From: Urechis unicinctus
Taxonomy: Eukaryota; Annelida; Polychaeta; Xenopneusta; Urechidae
Length of the DNA: 64,000 nucleotides
NCBI GenBank assembly: GCA_034190875.2
Contig: CM067348.1
Location: forward strand, 47,030,203 to 47,094,202
Reading direction: 5' to 3'
Position numbers and translations under genes: made by a program. The notes under the pieces were generated by a model. That model was not told the origin of the DNA. It ran no database searches and saw only the letters and a program-made list of their open reading frames with translations. Below are positions 1-14,578 of the stretch, piece after piece; position 1 is the first letter of the stretch; each line of letters opens with the position of its first letter.

Positions 1-19
1 CAATGGGCATGTTGTGTCC

Positions 20-345
20 GATAGTTCGTCTCAGGAATAGAATGCAGTGTTTAGTTGTGATTTCTAGCATCTATAAATTGCTTTACTAATGAGCAGTGCT
101 GTCTCTTTAACCGACTTGGGACATTTCTCTTCTACTCCTGCGTAGAGCGTTGACATTTGCTAACTTGCGGATAGCTCAGCAAACAGATGATATGGTCAAT
201 GTTATGCGGACTATTGCAGTCATCGTATATGGAAACAAAACACGATATACAATGAGAAATATTGGAGCGTGATACTTTATGCGTATACGCACATTATGGT
301 TTAAACAACGAGATTATGCGATGTATTCAATACAGAATGTTGGAC
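20..345 (+). repeat. Third, diverged copy of a segment of the 7.3-kb unit
   Basis: This stretch aligns in the same orientation with 8,965-9,290 and with 16,575-16,905. Shared landmarks are the run 'aacttgcggatagctcagca' and, further on, 'gatgtattcaataca'. By eye the identity is about 75-80%, much lower than between the two tandem units, so this is an older copy. The same segment occurs inverted at 23,465-24,225. No gene is recognisable in it. Confidence 0.7.
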
Positions 346-1530
346 AGTCGGTATCTTGCGGCGCATATGTCGACAAGGTGCACTTATGCCGTCGTAGAGC
401 AAAGCTGCAACTGATCGCAAAAACCCCTTGCAATAACGGCGAAATACTGCCTTTGTTTCCAAGTGCTTAACAGCAAGTTGGTTCTATGCCATGAAAAATG
501 GCGGGATATTGCGGCACAAAGGCGGGAAGGTATTTGACAAGCATAATGTTATGTGTGGCAGCTATTTTATATTAAGCTGCTTTGCAAGACATGATAAGTT
601 TTCTCATGTTAGACGATGCTAAAACCAATGCTGCTCGCAATTTCGGTGTTAACTTTATGTGACATTTGGCATATTTTAGCCTTATTCACTACCACAACTA
701 TGTCATATTATGTTTCAATTTTTACATGCGAAATACACGAGAGGTAAGTTACAGGACTTGACATGGAATACGAGCTCTGCGCTATTTTTGATTATATCCG
801 CAAATCTTAAGAATAGCACACAGTGGCGGCATACGGGTACTTCTATGAAATATTGGGAGGCACCAGCAGGAGTCGAAATATTCTTTTCACATGATTTTTT
901 TACACCTAAGGAGACAACCCCATATAAAAGATGTTATAACATAGTATATTCTGTCACGTGAGGTTTGTGTATACAAAGTGGCGGTTCTTGGAAACTTTGT
1001 CCCTCGAACAAGAATAGTTCCTCACATTAGGTACTCACATCATATACAACGGCGATTTTGGTATAGTTGCAGACCCACGCTCATGGGGCTAGCTACTTCA
1101 TTATTTAACCGAAATATCATTCGCTCCGTAGTGATATTTATCGCAGTCCTGACCAAATAGGCGTTTATTCGATATTCTTATGGCATATTTCGTGTCTGGA
1201 TGGACTGTTTGTATTTTCTAGGGCTTTAGTGTGCGAGGCCATGTCATGCTATTTAGTCTCTAGATCACTAACTACATCACTTAATTCAATATCTGTATAT
1301 TTCATTGTCTCCCATAGTACCTTCATGTGCTGCTCCAAGTCATCAAGCTTAGTCACTTAATCAGTCACAATCTTAATGAGATCGTTTTCCGAACCTATTT
1401 TATGTTTCATCAGATAATCTACTTCTTTCAGGCAACATTCAATCTATTGTGTACGCTGTCTTTTGTGATCGTGCTATATTTAACGAATATATATAGCGTG
1501 TAAAAAAGTCAACCAAGCATTCCAATAAAT
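346..1530. other. No recognised feature
   Basis: I see no gene, RNA or clear repeat here. Short open frames (83 codons from 710, 60 codons from 978) have no recognisable domain and no copy elsewhere that keeps the frame, so I treat them as chance. Confidence 0.5.
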
Positions 1531-2920
1531 GCAAAGTCGTCTCATTCATTGCAGAGTGCCTGCGGGTGGTGGTCATCCCCGTGAAACATACAGACTAGTT
1601 CAGTGCTCTCGCTTGTCGTGTGCTAGCTAACTTCAGACCCGTTTGTTTTTAGAACTGCGATATGCATCATCGATTGGGATTTTTTGTTTCATCATCAATA
1701 ATTCCATTAGTGCAGGCCTTGTGTGCTCCAGCTTGGATCTCATACCTCTAACGGATAGAACACCTCATCAAAAGTTAGCTTAGATTATTAATACCTTTTA
1801 TTGGCAGGATGCTTTGTTGATATTGGGACCTTCAGCCCATGGATCTTATTGAATCGCATGTTAAGCTTAGTTCCTGTCTATCACTTAAATAGCCACCCTT
1901 CGAGCCCACAACTTCTATCAGCGTAGTTGGGCACCATCTAACATGTTCTGCCTCGAGATTATCATAAAAGTCGGGGAAAGAGCACAATTAACGGGCCGGT
2001 CACACGTGTAATCCACCCAATAAATCCACCGCCTAACACTGCCGTCATCCAGACACATCATTATTACAGCTCCATGGTATAAAAGCGCAGTTCCATCAAG
2101 AATTGTGAGGGTAATAACCCCATTAATAGCATCAACTTCGAACCTAAAGAACGTGCAACAGTAAATTACAGCATAAGAAGGATGAAACATCAGAGGCAGG
2201 GGTTTAATTGGATAGCTTCACCTTTTCTAGTAGTTTCTGACCGCCATGCAATGATCTCATTTGATTCAAGGTTGTACCAACCAACAATATGCGTAAGTGA
2301 TAAATAGCTTACGAATACATCACGTCAAATATTGCAAATATAATTATGCAGGGACACCGCCTCATCGCTTGTGGATTTGTCAGATGTTGATACATAGTTA
2401 ACATGTTACCCGGTTTGATGACAACACGTTTCAGCTTGCTCTTGGGGTGATGCTCATGAAGAAAACCGGGGAAAGCATTATTGAGTATGTCATACCCGTC
2501 GCTCTGCACACACAAGAAGCACTATTCAACCTAGACGAGAAGAACGAGACAATAAAAACGGCAAGCGCTGGAAGTTGGACGCAATTGAAACTCTGTGGCT
2601 TGACTTATCCACCTACGAGCCTTTCATAGGGGGGGTTCTATCTTGATATGCCTTCACAACTGCAAAAAAAGAAGACCATTGTCAACGTGAAGAACCACGA
2701 TGCCTTGTCTGGTTTAATCTGGTAGCTATGAACAACGTAGAAAGACATTCAGAAGTAGTGTCAAACTAGACAGATTAAAACAATCGTTTCAAGGAGATTA
2801 TCGATACCACCACCTCAAATATCCCTGATAAGACAACAAAACGATAAGGCTGGTCAAGGACACATAGATACAACACCAGAACGATGCTATGCGACTGGAA
2901 CAAATAGCACTAGCACTACA
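1531..2920 (+). repeat. Left arm, outer segment, of a large inverted duplication
   Basis: The reverse complement of this segment is at 33,213-35,010. The outer edge is visible: 'gcaaagtcgtctcat' at about 1,532 faces 'atgagaagactttgc' at about 34,995-35,010. The inner edge lies around the shared run 'atgctatgcgactggaac' (near 2,884 and 33,240). The right copy keeps about 140 bases more near the inner edge. Identity is about 75-80% by eye, with many small indels. The segment runs straight into AT-rich DNA and a (TA)n array at 3,114. Confidence 0.8.
1918..2190 (-). pseudogene. Broken open-frame relic, family unknown, shared by both arms
   Basis: An open frame of 90 codons on the minus strand has a recognisable counterpart on the plus strand at about 34,140-34,310. 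Both copies read a segment like 'HGAVIMM.LDDGS.RRW..' and end at the same point after 'DGAQLR', which is why I list it. I do not recognise the family, and there is no signal peptide, membrane segment or catalytic motif. The surrounding sequence is decayed in both arms. It may be a relic of an unknown mobile or viral element, or a chance frame kept because the copies share descent. I do not infer a function. Confidence 0.3.
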
Positions 2921-3113
2921 TATATATGATAAGCAGAGGTCGATAGAGCCCAGAGAAGATATATATAAGGCTGGATATCTTAGAGATCCAGAGAGACAGA
3001 GATAGATAGAGATATAGATAACACAGATCCAGATATATATATCATATACTATGACTGATATATATACCTCTACGCGACTGGATACATATATATAGAACAG
3101 CACTATATAATAT

Positions 3114-4964
<1,851 letters not shown>

Positions 4965-5100
4965 GCGTTGCTGGTCAATCACAAATAACACACCACTAGC
5001 CAAATCACAACAACACATGTCCTTATTACGGACGAATGATTTGTTTTTTAAAGACATGTTAATATTGATGTGAACAAGCGTTTTGTTTGCAGTCTATTCG
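4965..5100 (+). repeat. Short left-arm block repeated inverted at 32,880-33,045
   Basis: The run 'ggtcaatcacaaataac' and the following 'aatattgatgtgaacaagcg' are found in reverse complement at 32,880-33,045. The block keeps the arm order and links the outer block (1,531-2,920) to the long inner block (5,149-8,560). Confidence 0.75.
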
Positions 5101-5148
5101 CCAATGCAAACTGCAGTGGTTACTACCAGATGACTTGTTTAGACTTGT

Positions 5149-8100
5149 ATGTACATTTTTCACAAAAGGTATACAAACTACTGTATAGGAACCTCACATT
5201 GATCATAATTTGAGTTGTATCGTTACCAAATACGCACCAAGGAGATATATTAGCAAGTAACTGTCACCCCAATTCTTGAGCGCAGTGTTACAGCTCAGCT
5301 GATGTCAAAGCAACTTTTGGGCATGCAAGTGCTCATACGATGATGCTTGACTAATTTTTATTGTTTGCATCCATTGCGACCCGTCGGTGACATGATTGAG
5401 AACATAGGTCAATGTGATCGATGGGCCTTGCTGCAAGCCACACTAGTGTATACAGTTATTTGGACAATCATTCGCGTCTAGTCACGTAATCCATGAGTTC
5501 CATTCCACAAGGTGTCGTCACGCTGGCGTTACGTTACAACCTAGCAATATCTTTGTGCCCATTGATATGATATGAGCAGTAACATGCTCATACAAGTGTA
5601 GGTGTCATTTTAAAATTGAAGTATCATTGCAAGCTGACAGCATCTACCACCTAATATGATGCCCAATTAGCATACACTGGAGCAGGAATAGATAGTATTT
5701 TCAATTTTAAATAATGCGATTTCCTAGAGAAACACAATTCAATGCATAGCTGCACGAGAGACAATACTATGCCGTAGGGATGTCTGTAACTCCACATATT
5801 AAATCCATGATGTATTATTGTTAGTAGGGATATGGTAGGTAAAATATGTACATAATATGACTATAGAATGGCTCAATATCATGACACGCACAAAACCGCA
5901 CGATGAGTGGTTAGTGTATCGCGTATACACTGCCTCTGGAGTGTTATTGAAGTTGATACCTAATTACACGATGTAAATGTCAATAATTGAAGCTGCAGGC
6001 ATCATTCAACATACTTACTGATATATGTAATTCTGACAATGATGTTAATCACGTCAGACAAACTGTAAGGAGATATTTAAAATATGTGGCTTCTTTGTGT
6101 GATTTGTATGGCGATTCCCATATGGTGTTAATTGGTGCAGATGCGCTAATATGTGTAAGGATGATGCAATGGAGGAACTAATGATGAGACCTTATCTGAG
6201 TTTTTGTTGTATAGGTTTAATATAATTCCTTGGTACCAGCTCTAGCACCGACTTTCGTGATCAGTTTTTATAGTTTGTTTCTATAAATGACTGACGCCGT
6301 TAAAACCAGCTTTAACATTAAGCGAGGAATGATTATATATGAAGATTTTCAAATGTTAAGAGCAATTTAAAGAATAACGATTACGACATTCCAGAATGGT
6401 TGTAATATGCAATGGTGCATTTAAATGAGGTTTATTGACAAGGCATAACACAGCCACTAAAATGTTTGTACACATTGTTGCAATATTTACCATACTTGAA
6501 TGATGAAATTAGTTGTGGCAAATATCGCAACGCAAAAATCTTAAATTCTGATTGTCACAGCAGAATCTTAAAAAGTATGTTTCTATGTAGATGCAAGCAT
6601 AACGAGCAATATTTAAGACGAAGTGGATGTATTTCTCGCCATTATGCCTAATATTATATACGAGGAAAGTGTCTTGTCCATAGGAATCGCTGGGTTTTGA
6701 TGCTTATCAAATATTGCTCGGGCTATCTTTTTTTTCAGAACCGGCAAATACTCTCATATTTATTACAACATAACAAAAAATAATCATCTCGGTCATAAAA
6801 GCAGCAGCGATTTGCCTTCATTGCCAGAGGATAGCTTAACCGACAAATGATCTATATGCATCTTTGACATATACGGTAAATCACCAACTGACGCTAATGA
6901 AAATAATTTAATGCCATAGTAAAAAATGCACTGCGCCAGGAATGATTCCATTTATTTTGCTGTTATTGCGAATTTTCCCTTATTGCATCGCATATACAAA
7001 AACGAGGCACATGAAAGTTAGGTAGCCTAACTCACTTAGCGGATTGCTAGATTTATTCTTTGAGCTCGTTATTTTACAAAGATCAGTGCGTTAGATTCAA
7101 AGCATCAGTTATGCTTAATACCCCTTGTAAAATTGCTTGTTAAGTAATACCATTGATCATGACCCCTTTAATGATGTGAAATCACATTTTCGACTTCGTT
7201 AGTTATCCGCCTTATAAGGTGATATTAAGAGCAGAAAATAGTAGGGCCGGATGTAGAGCATATATAACAAAAGTCGGCGAAGATGTGAGTCATTTGACAA
7301 TGTGACCTTTGTAGTGACGGAAAAGAGTCGAATGAATTCCACATTTCATTTCGGCTTTCCAAATAAAAGACATCGACTTTTGCATAATGATAATGGTAAG
7401 AGGTTATGCATGCACGAGTATGATAGTAGTATGTCCCTTTCATTCCGATACTCTTTGCCTGATGCCATAGTATTCATTAAAAATAATTAAATTGATACGC
7501 TGGTGTTAAGTGCAAATGTCATTTCTACAAGAAATCATGCCCATTGCGGTTCAGAACAATTGCAATATTAAAGAATGTTTTTCTGTATTTGTAGTTGCCA
7601 ATATAGTAACTGAGCCGGCTAAAACATTGCACGGAAGTAGACATCGTTATATTATTTAGTTTGGTGCTTATTGGTAGCAAAACAATAATGTTGACTTGAT
7701 TGTATGTCAATTGTCGTAGGGTTTCAGTGGTTTCTATGGTCACATTTAGCCTTTCACCTCTACAAATGGTACGAATCATTGATAACAAAATGTCCTCGAA
7801 TAGTTCCGAGTTTACCTACATGCACTACAACTATAATATATTGAATAAAATTGCTAAACTGTCGTTGCTTATAACAGTAGCAATACCATGATGAAGAGTT
7901 TCAATAAAATAACACTTTAGATTCACAAAAGACAATTCAGTGACGCCGGGGTTAAATAGTTTTAAGTGCAGCTGTATTTGTAATTGATACAAGAATAAAC
8001 GTAAGGAGCAATATCATGGGAATACCTGGTTGGACATACAGTTCACACCCCAACATGAAGACACGCTCAAACGTTCCAGACTCGCAGTGCAATTAGCCCA

Positions 8101-8560
8101 TCATTATATATTTAGATAAGTCGGGGCATTGAAGTTACAGATATGCTTGACGTGGACAATTTAATGCTTGACGTGGACCTTTTAATGCTGAACAAGGCAC
8201 TATTTGTGAGCTCATGTTAATAGACGCAATGTTAGTTTTCAAAAGGGCTGCGTAATATGAATTTTATTTTCAAACTACATGGATCGTAATCACAATCTGT
8301 TAACCTCCACAAATCATCTGGTACAGATTAAAACTAGCAATAACATATGACAGCAGTCAACATTCCTGAAGAGACGGGATATCTAGAATGAAATTGAATA
8401 TCAAGCAAAATGCGAGGTATATTGACTCGCAGCACCCCTGGGTATGGCCTTTACTGTTTATTCGTGCAGTTATATTATGTATTATTTACAATCAAGGTCA
8501 CCACACCAAATGTGACACCTTTCAGGAACTGCAGATAGCGCAATGCATGTCCTGTTGTAC
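5149..8560 (+). repeat. Left arm, long inner block, of the inverted duplication
   Basis: The reverse complement of this block can be followed through 27,030-30,470. Landmarks are 'attaagcgaggaatgattat' (about 6,320, opposite 29,226), 'aaagatcagtgcgttagatt' (about 7,078, opposite 28,440) and 'gtattgactcgcagcacccc' (8,418, opposite about 27,190). Identity is about 75-85% by eye. The block overlaps the start of tandem unit A, so the inverted duplication and the tandem duplication share sequence. Confidence 0.85.
7232..7950 (+). repeat. Inner inverted repeat of unit A, left copy (about 720 bases)
   Basis: The reverse complement of this stretch matches 12,353-13,080, from an outer edge near 'agaaaatagtagg' to an inner edge near 'ggcgccactgaattgtc'. 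Identity is about 75%. The minus strand holds an 87-codon open frame (7,525-7,788) whose counterpart appears, in the matching orientation, in the right copy (12,650-12,838) and at about 27,990-28,140. The pair spaces about 4.4 kb of unit sequence, so it could be the long terminal repeats of a decayed foldback-like DNA element, but I see no convincing target duplication at the outer ends. Confidence 0.8.
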
Positions 8561-8606
8561 ACTTATAAATAAACTGCGAGTGATTTTTATTTGCAATCTT
8601 TATTAA
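8388..8606 (+). pseudogene. Open-frame relic, family unknown, also in the right arm
   Basis: This 72-codon frame starts at an ATG and reads 'YIDSQHPW.W.L' followed by 'ILCI.YNQ.HH..CDTF'. The same frame, 74 codons long, is open on the minus strand at 26,980-27,204 in the right arm. Unit B carries the same stretch from 15,648 in a shorter form. The frame is therefore recognisable in three copies, with several amino-acid differences. There is no known domain, only a hydrophobic stretch in the middle. It may be a relic of an unknown repeated element, and chance conservation through shared descent is equally possible. Confidence 0.25.
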
Positions 8607-10354
8607 TGGGCATAATAACAAATGTTTGAAACGAGAGTAGGGTAAATGAACTTTGGTTTAAAAGGCGAAACGTTACGTCATCCCAAACCAGCGTGTACAA
8701 TCGCGGTGCAAAGAATGTTTATCTTTTTTTATCCATGTCAAATAGCATATATACCATGATCGTTAATGGCCTGCTCGTCAGATATTTATCTTCCTATTAG
8801 GCTGCAAAAACAACCTCTCGCTGAAACGTGGCTCCCATTAGCAGCAATCAGTGTTTATCATGCGCGGCGTATCTTACGTCAACGACTCTGTCAACACTTA
8901 AACGCCTTGTTAGCATTGTTGCGTCTCTGAGCCCACGCTTATTGTGAGTTAAGTGTATAGCAAGAGATATATTATGTCTCAAGAACAGGATGCAGTGGTT
9001 AACGGTGATGTCTAGCATCAATAAATGGTTTTACTAATGAGCAGCGTTGTCTCTTCAAACAACTTCTCTTTTACTGTTGTGGATAGGGTTGACATTTGCG
9101 AACTTGCGGATAGCTCAGCAAAGAGATAATATGGTCAATCTGCTATGCGGACTGTTGCAACCATAGTACCTGAAAACCACATACTCGGCGCAGTAGATAA
9201 ACAAAAATATTGGAACGTGATACTGTATTAGTGCGCGCATATTATTTCTTAAACAAAGAGATTCGTCGATGTATTCAATACACAATATAACTGCTCGGCG
9301 ACATCCGATATAATGCCAACCGGAACCTGCGCTTAGTCACTGGAATGTGATTGTCTTGTGGTAATTACTCTTTGCACAGGGAGATATAAGCTATGTGGTC
9401 AATGGAGCAAAATTAACGGCGATGACATATAATGTCTGCTTTTTTCTCTTAATTATGTTTGTTTGAACACGATCATATGAACTTCATCCCGCAACATCGC
9501 CATATTGCGAATACCTCTGCAAAATGTTGTATTAAAGCAGCCACTCTCGTACAAACAGAAGGGTTCTTAGTCCATTTGATTAGAAACTAAGGTGTTTTAT
9601 GGGGTAAGCTGAATGTACACATATTTTGTAGAATATAATAATAATACTAACAATAATAGTTTATTTCAGGCGCCGGGCACATAGTAAATAAGATATGCAC
9701 TTAAGTAAGCGTTCTATGCGTTGCATATAAAATACGATACCAATGGGTCCATATGGCACCAGCCCGTAATATGTAACAATCATTCAAAGATTTTATTAAT
9801 AAGTGTTTGGAGAATTCTATCCTAGATCGATAATATAATATACGCTTTAAATCCCGGGATACTGTTTCAGGCGATCATTTAACTGGCACTGGCACTTTTT
9901 GATACATCCTACATATTTCGGTTCATGTTATTGTAAGCAACTCACTGCACTATGCGGCATCCGACATAGATCATTTGCGTCAAATACATGGTTAATACAA
10001 ATATCTTTTGTATAACAGCCAGTTCATGATTTCACCAACAGACATGAGAGATCATCATTTAATAATTTAGGGGATAGAATTCCACCTTATCGAACGCAAT
10101 TAGATACAGCAAAGTATCGAGACGATACCCTTTCCATTCAATACAGATTAACTGTTTCTGAAGCCAAAACATACACATTCTGATTAAAACCAATAGCATG
10201 GTACTGTTGACGAGCTTTGTAAACAGATACCAATGATTGACCTAGTCAAAAAGCCTCAAACGCATCTAAAAACATTTGTACACATGATATTGTATAATGC
10301 TCTTGGGTGGTAAATACATAAATCTGTTAAGTGACCGGCCAAATTGATTTTAGC

Positions 10355-10654
10355 ATGTATTTGGATAACCGTCTGCTACATCGAGTAGCACTAATGCGAA
10401 AGAGGTTTAAACAAGCTGCGAGGAGAGCAGTGTTTATCATTTGTATCACTAGTATCACCATTGTTATTTTTGATTATTTGTATAATAGCAGTCTTCATGA
10501 AATAATAAGTCATACAACTAACATAGATAAATCTGCTAAGAAGCAGCATACATATAAATTCACAAGAGTTGTATGTAATATATATGCAGTTTTATTATCT
10601 CTGAGTAGAGGAACTTTCAGACTTAGAAACCACTGCGCTGTGGGAGTTGAGTAG
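10355..10654 (+). CDS. Unrecognised open frame with one predicted membrane segment (unit A copy)
   Basis: From the first ATG (10,355) this frame encodes 99 residues. The open frame itself begins further upstream, at 10,331, with GTG. Visible parts are a basic stretch ('ALMRKRFKQAARRA'), a hydrophobic segment of about 20 residues ('VFIICITSITIVIFDYLY'), then a polar lysine-rich tail. This layout would fit a single-pass membrane protein, but no family is recognised. Unit B has the same frame with few changes and a longer end. Because the two units differ by only about 2%, an open frame in both says little about selection. There is no promoter or neighbouring gene to support it. I regard it as doubtful. 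Confidence 0.15.
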   Translation: MYLDNRLLHRVALMRKRFKQAARRAVFIICITSITIVIFDYLYNSSLHEIISHTTNIDKSAKKQHTYKFTRVVCNIYAVLLSLSRGTFRLRNHCAVGVE

Positions 10655-11819
10655 GACTTATTCGACCAATGTCGCTCCAGAATCCGTGGTTTACATCGTG
10701 TGACATTTGGCATAATATGACGATTAATTGGATAGTCCGTACCTGCGAGGTAAGACACAGGAATGAGCCTAGTCAGTATCAATAGCTCATTTAAAGACTA
10801 ACAGCGAGCGCGCGCCGCCACTCATCTACGATCAACATAAATACTGCGCTGTTTGAAAACGCTTTTTATGACGCATACTTAAACCTTCTCTAGAATGGTA
10901 CACGATATCTAGGTTTGTAAGAATGATGACAACTAGAAGGTGGGCATACATTGTGCACGGTCGAATGGAGCATCATTCTGAAATGTCTGTTTCGCGGTAT
11001 CGCTCCTCCCCCGATCTAATAAGCTTTTGACTTGCGCTGTTGGCTCGGAAATGAAGCGCACAAATTATAAAATATCATATCGACGCAGTCTTTCGCTAGG
11101 TTTTTATTTCGCACGTATGCATGTTTCAGCGCAGGTTAACGTAGTGCAAACTGTCATAATTGCGATAAGGGTGATGTGAAAGTAAAGCGCTGCGGCGAGA
11201 CACTGTTGTCACAAGCGTGATAACGTGATTGACGGACGACGTGTTTCACGTTTCGCCCATGGTTTGTATAACTACTGTGAGATTTGTATGATTCGTTGAA
11301 TCGTGCCTGATGTATTATTGATTTTCAATCAAAATTCTTTTAAACAACGATGTAATATTACATATTACGCATGAACACACACATCATCCCCACATCCCTG
11401 CTTTCAGTCTGCTGGCGTGAAGTTCAAGACCGGTGACTAATGATGTGGTCGTAATTGCCTACTCTTAGCACATTGAGTGAACCATTTCACCTGTGTACTT
11501 TCACTTCAAAGCATTATCAACGAAGAATGTCGAGTTATCCATGAATCATTCTGTGTTATAGCGAGACATTTAAGGTAATTTGAAATAGACCTGACATAAT
11601 CACCGACCAAACGAGTGTCATCATTATGTTTTCATGAAGTAACATCATAACGTGCAAGAAAGCCAACAAACAGCGTTTCGTCACGCTGCAAAGAATATAG
11701 GAATGATATCGCCTAGAAATTGCAACAATACGTCATATCCCATCATTACAGTATGCATATAGTGTAAAATTACTGTTTGGCAATAATTGTCGGCTTCATT
11801 ATCTAGACAGCTTAATTTA

Positions 11820-12352
11820 GATCAGGAGTCGCATGCGCAATGAACCATGAGGCAGGGGGCAGGCTAATGCTGCTATTATGAAAATTGTTTCACAGAAGCT
11901 GATTATAGCAGACTTATCCGCACAAAACTCGGTCTTGAATCTTGTGACAAATTGCTAGTGATGCTGGAAATACTAACAATAAATGTACGAGGAAGCTGGT
12001 GTACGGATTCTGGTATCATGAATATTTTCCATTTCAACGCCAACGCACTTTTAACTGCAATTGAATTATTGTATTATCTTGCCTCAAAGCCAACAATTAT
12101 AATTTGTAGGTTCAATTCGACGATGCCGCGATATATGTTAAATGTCGCTAACTGTATGTATGTAATGTCACTAAATTAGCCTGACAACAACTCTTGCAAA
12201 CGTGATTTGTTTTCAATATTAAGAAGCAGACTTTTGATCCCGAGATACGCACATGAATATGCTAAAACACAAGTTGGAAATTGTGCAGGAGGACCCAACT
12301 TTCTACTTTTTAGGTAACTGCCAAAACTGCAGTTGTACCAGCAAAACATTCT
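11820..12352 (+). repeat. Segment present in unit A and absent from unit B
   Basis: Units A and B align up to 'agacagcttaattt' (A about 11,818; B about 19,418) and resume at 'gcgccactcatttgtctt'. The intervening 530 bases exist only in A. There are no terminal inverted repeats and no clear target duplication, so a deletion in B is as likely as an insertion in A. No gene is recognisable (one 75-codon open frame from 11,952). Confidence 0.8.
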
Positions 12353-13080
12353 ACCGGCGCCACTCATTTGTCTTCTAAGAATTCAAAGTGTTATTTATTT
12401 GAAACTATCCATCGTTGCATTCCTACTGTTACTAGCAACATCAGTATAGCAATGTTATTGAACATATTAAGGTCGTGGTGCATCTAAGTCAACTCCGAAA
12501 TAATGAAGGCATTTTGTTATTACTTAATTGTGGAGGTGAAATGCTAAATCTCACAGCCGTTAGACTTATGAAACACTGAACACTTACGGCAATAACGCTC
12601 CATCAAGATTAATTATAGAGGATTTGTCAACTGGGCCAACATTGTAGTTTTGCTACCAATAAGAACCAAGCTAAATTATATAAAGATGTCTTCTTCCGTG
12701 CAATGTCTTAACCGACGCAGTTACTATAATGGCAACTATTTAATACAACAAAAACATTCGTTCAATATTGCAACTATTCAAAAACGCCTTCCGACCAGCA
12801 ATAGGCATAAAATTCTTGCTTACGTCATATTGGGTTAAAACTGCTATTAACACTTAACACCAATATATCAATCTAAAATTCTTACAAATACTACGACGAC
12901 AGGCAATGATTATCAAAATAACAGGGACATACTACTACTACACTTGTTTATGCATAATCCCGTACCATTATCATTCTATCTGGAAAGCTGAAATGTAGAA
13001 AAAAGAATGTATTCGACTCTTTTCCGTTACTATGTTGGCCACATTATACAAGATGCCGACTAGTAGGACCGTCTTTTCTA
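12353..13080 (-). repeat. Inner inverted repeat of unit A, right copy
   Basis: This is the reverse-complement partner of 7,232-7,950. The plus-strand open frame at 12,650-12,838 ('SSSVQCLNRRSYYNGNY') corresponds to the minus-strand frame of the left copy ('STSVQCFSRLSYYIGNY'). The copies have diverged by roughly a quarter, far more than A from B, so the inverted pair existed before the tandem duplication. Confidence 0.8.
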
Positions 13081-14578
13081 TATGAAAGAGTTGTTATAAA
13101 GCAATGCGTTGGCTGTGCAAAACAAATATTTTTTAAACAACAATACAGCGAATAACAATAGCGATACGATATGTCTCAGCAAAAGAGGAGATCTAATGCA
13201 ATGTGAATTAACCATCGATGAGTGTCCTATCGATCTAGTTAATAAAAACTGTGTACGCCTCAAATATATGCGATAATAAGCTACCGGGTTCTTTGTATTA
13301 ATCGTTCGTTCCTAATGTCATCAAAACAAATCTGAACAAGTAACTAGTTATGATATATGACAGCTATTCTAACCATACTAGTCGCCGATATGAAATCGTT
13401 AGCACAAACTAACACTTTATAGCAATAACCGAAAATAATGTTCCCCATTTCTTGTTCTCTCATCACCCACAGCTCAATGAATGTATCAGCTGTTGGTGAA
13501 AATGTAACCGCGCGGACATAGACGACTTTAAATTTTGATCGGGACAGATAAACTGTGACATCTATCCCTATTAGCCTGTAACGCGATGATAACAATCATC
13601 AAACAAGTAACATGTTTATGCAGCCATAACATAAACATGATACCAGTATGATTTTGAAAATTATTCCGTTGTGTTAATGGCGCTCCGTTTTGCATTCATG
13701 CAATTAACTAATTCTTAAACAAAATAACACGCAGTCAATAGATGTTATAACCAGATGCTGCTGATGTTAAATGCTCTCAATACAGTCGTGCATGCTAGTA
13801 TGCATCGTAACACAGGGCATTTAATGCGCTTGGTTCAGTACCATCATAACTTATGCGTTTACATCGTATACAGCTATACTAGGGCATGCGCATTTGTCAG
13901 AATCTTAAAATTATGTTTCTATGTAAATGCAAGCATTACGAGCAATATTTAATGGACGCTGATGTGGATGTATTTCTCGCCATGATGCCTAACATTATAT
14001 ACGAGAAAATTGCCTTGTCTATAGGAATCGCTGGGTTTTGATGCTTATCAAATATTGCTCTGGTTATCTTTTTTTTCAGAACCGGCAAATACTCTCATAT
14101 TTATTACAACATATCAAAAAATAATCATCTCGGTCATAAAAGCAGCAGCGATTTGCCTTCATTGCCAGAGGATAGCTTAACCGACAAATGATCTATATGC
14201 ATCTTTGACATATACGGTAAATCACCAACTGACGCTAATGAAAATAATTTAATGCTATAGTAAAAAATGCACTGCGCCAGGAATGATTCCATTTATTTTG
14301 CTGTTATTGCGAATTTTCCCTTATTGCATCGCATATACAAAAACGAGGCACATGAAAGTTAGGTAGCCTAACTCACTTAGCGGATTGCTAGATTTATTCT
14401 TTGAGCTCGTTATTTTACAAAGATCAGTGCGTTAGATTCAAAGCATCAGTTATGCTTCATACCCCTTGTAAAATTGCTTGTTAAGTACTACCATTGATCA
14501 TGACCCCTTTAATGATGTGAAACCACATTTTCGACTTCGTTAGTTATCCGCCTTATAATAATAAGGTGATTTTAAGAG

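Larger units (their letters stand above)
6561..13896 (+). repeat. Tandem duplication, unit A (about 7.3 kb)
   Basis: Unit A is followed directly by unit B (13,898-20,960) in the same orientation. Sequence starting 'cagaatctta' (6,561) recurs at 13,898. The unit ends with 'catgcgcatttg' at 13,896 and again at 20,960, which fixes the boundaries. In about 170 bases compared (from 7,021) only three bases differ. Unit A has about 530 bases at 11,820-12,352 that B lacks, and lacks about 380 bases that B has at 15,807-16,189. No intact gene is visible. Confidence 0.93.
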
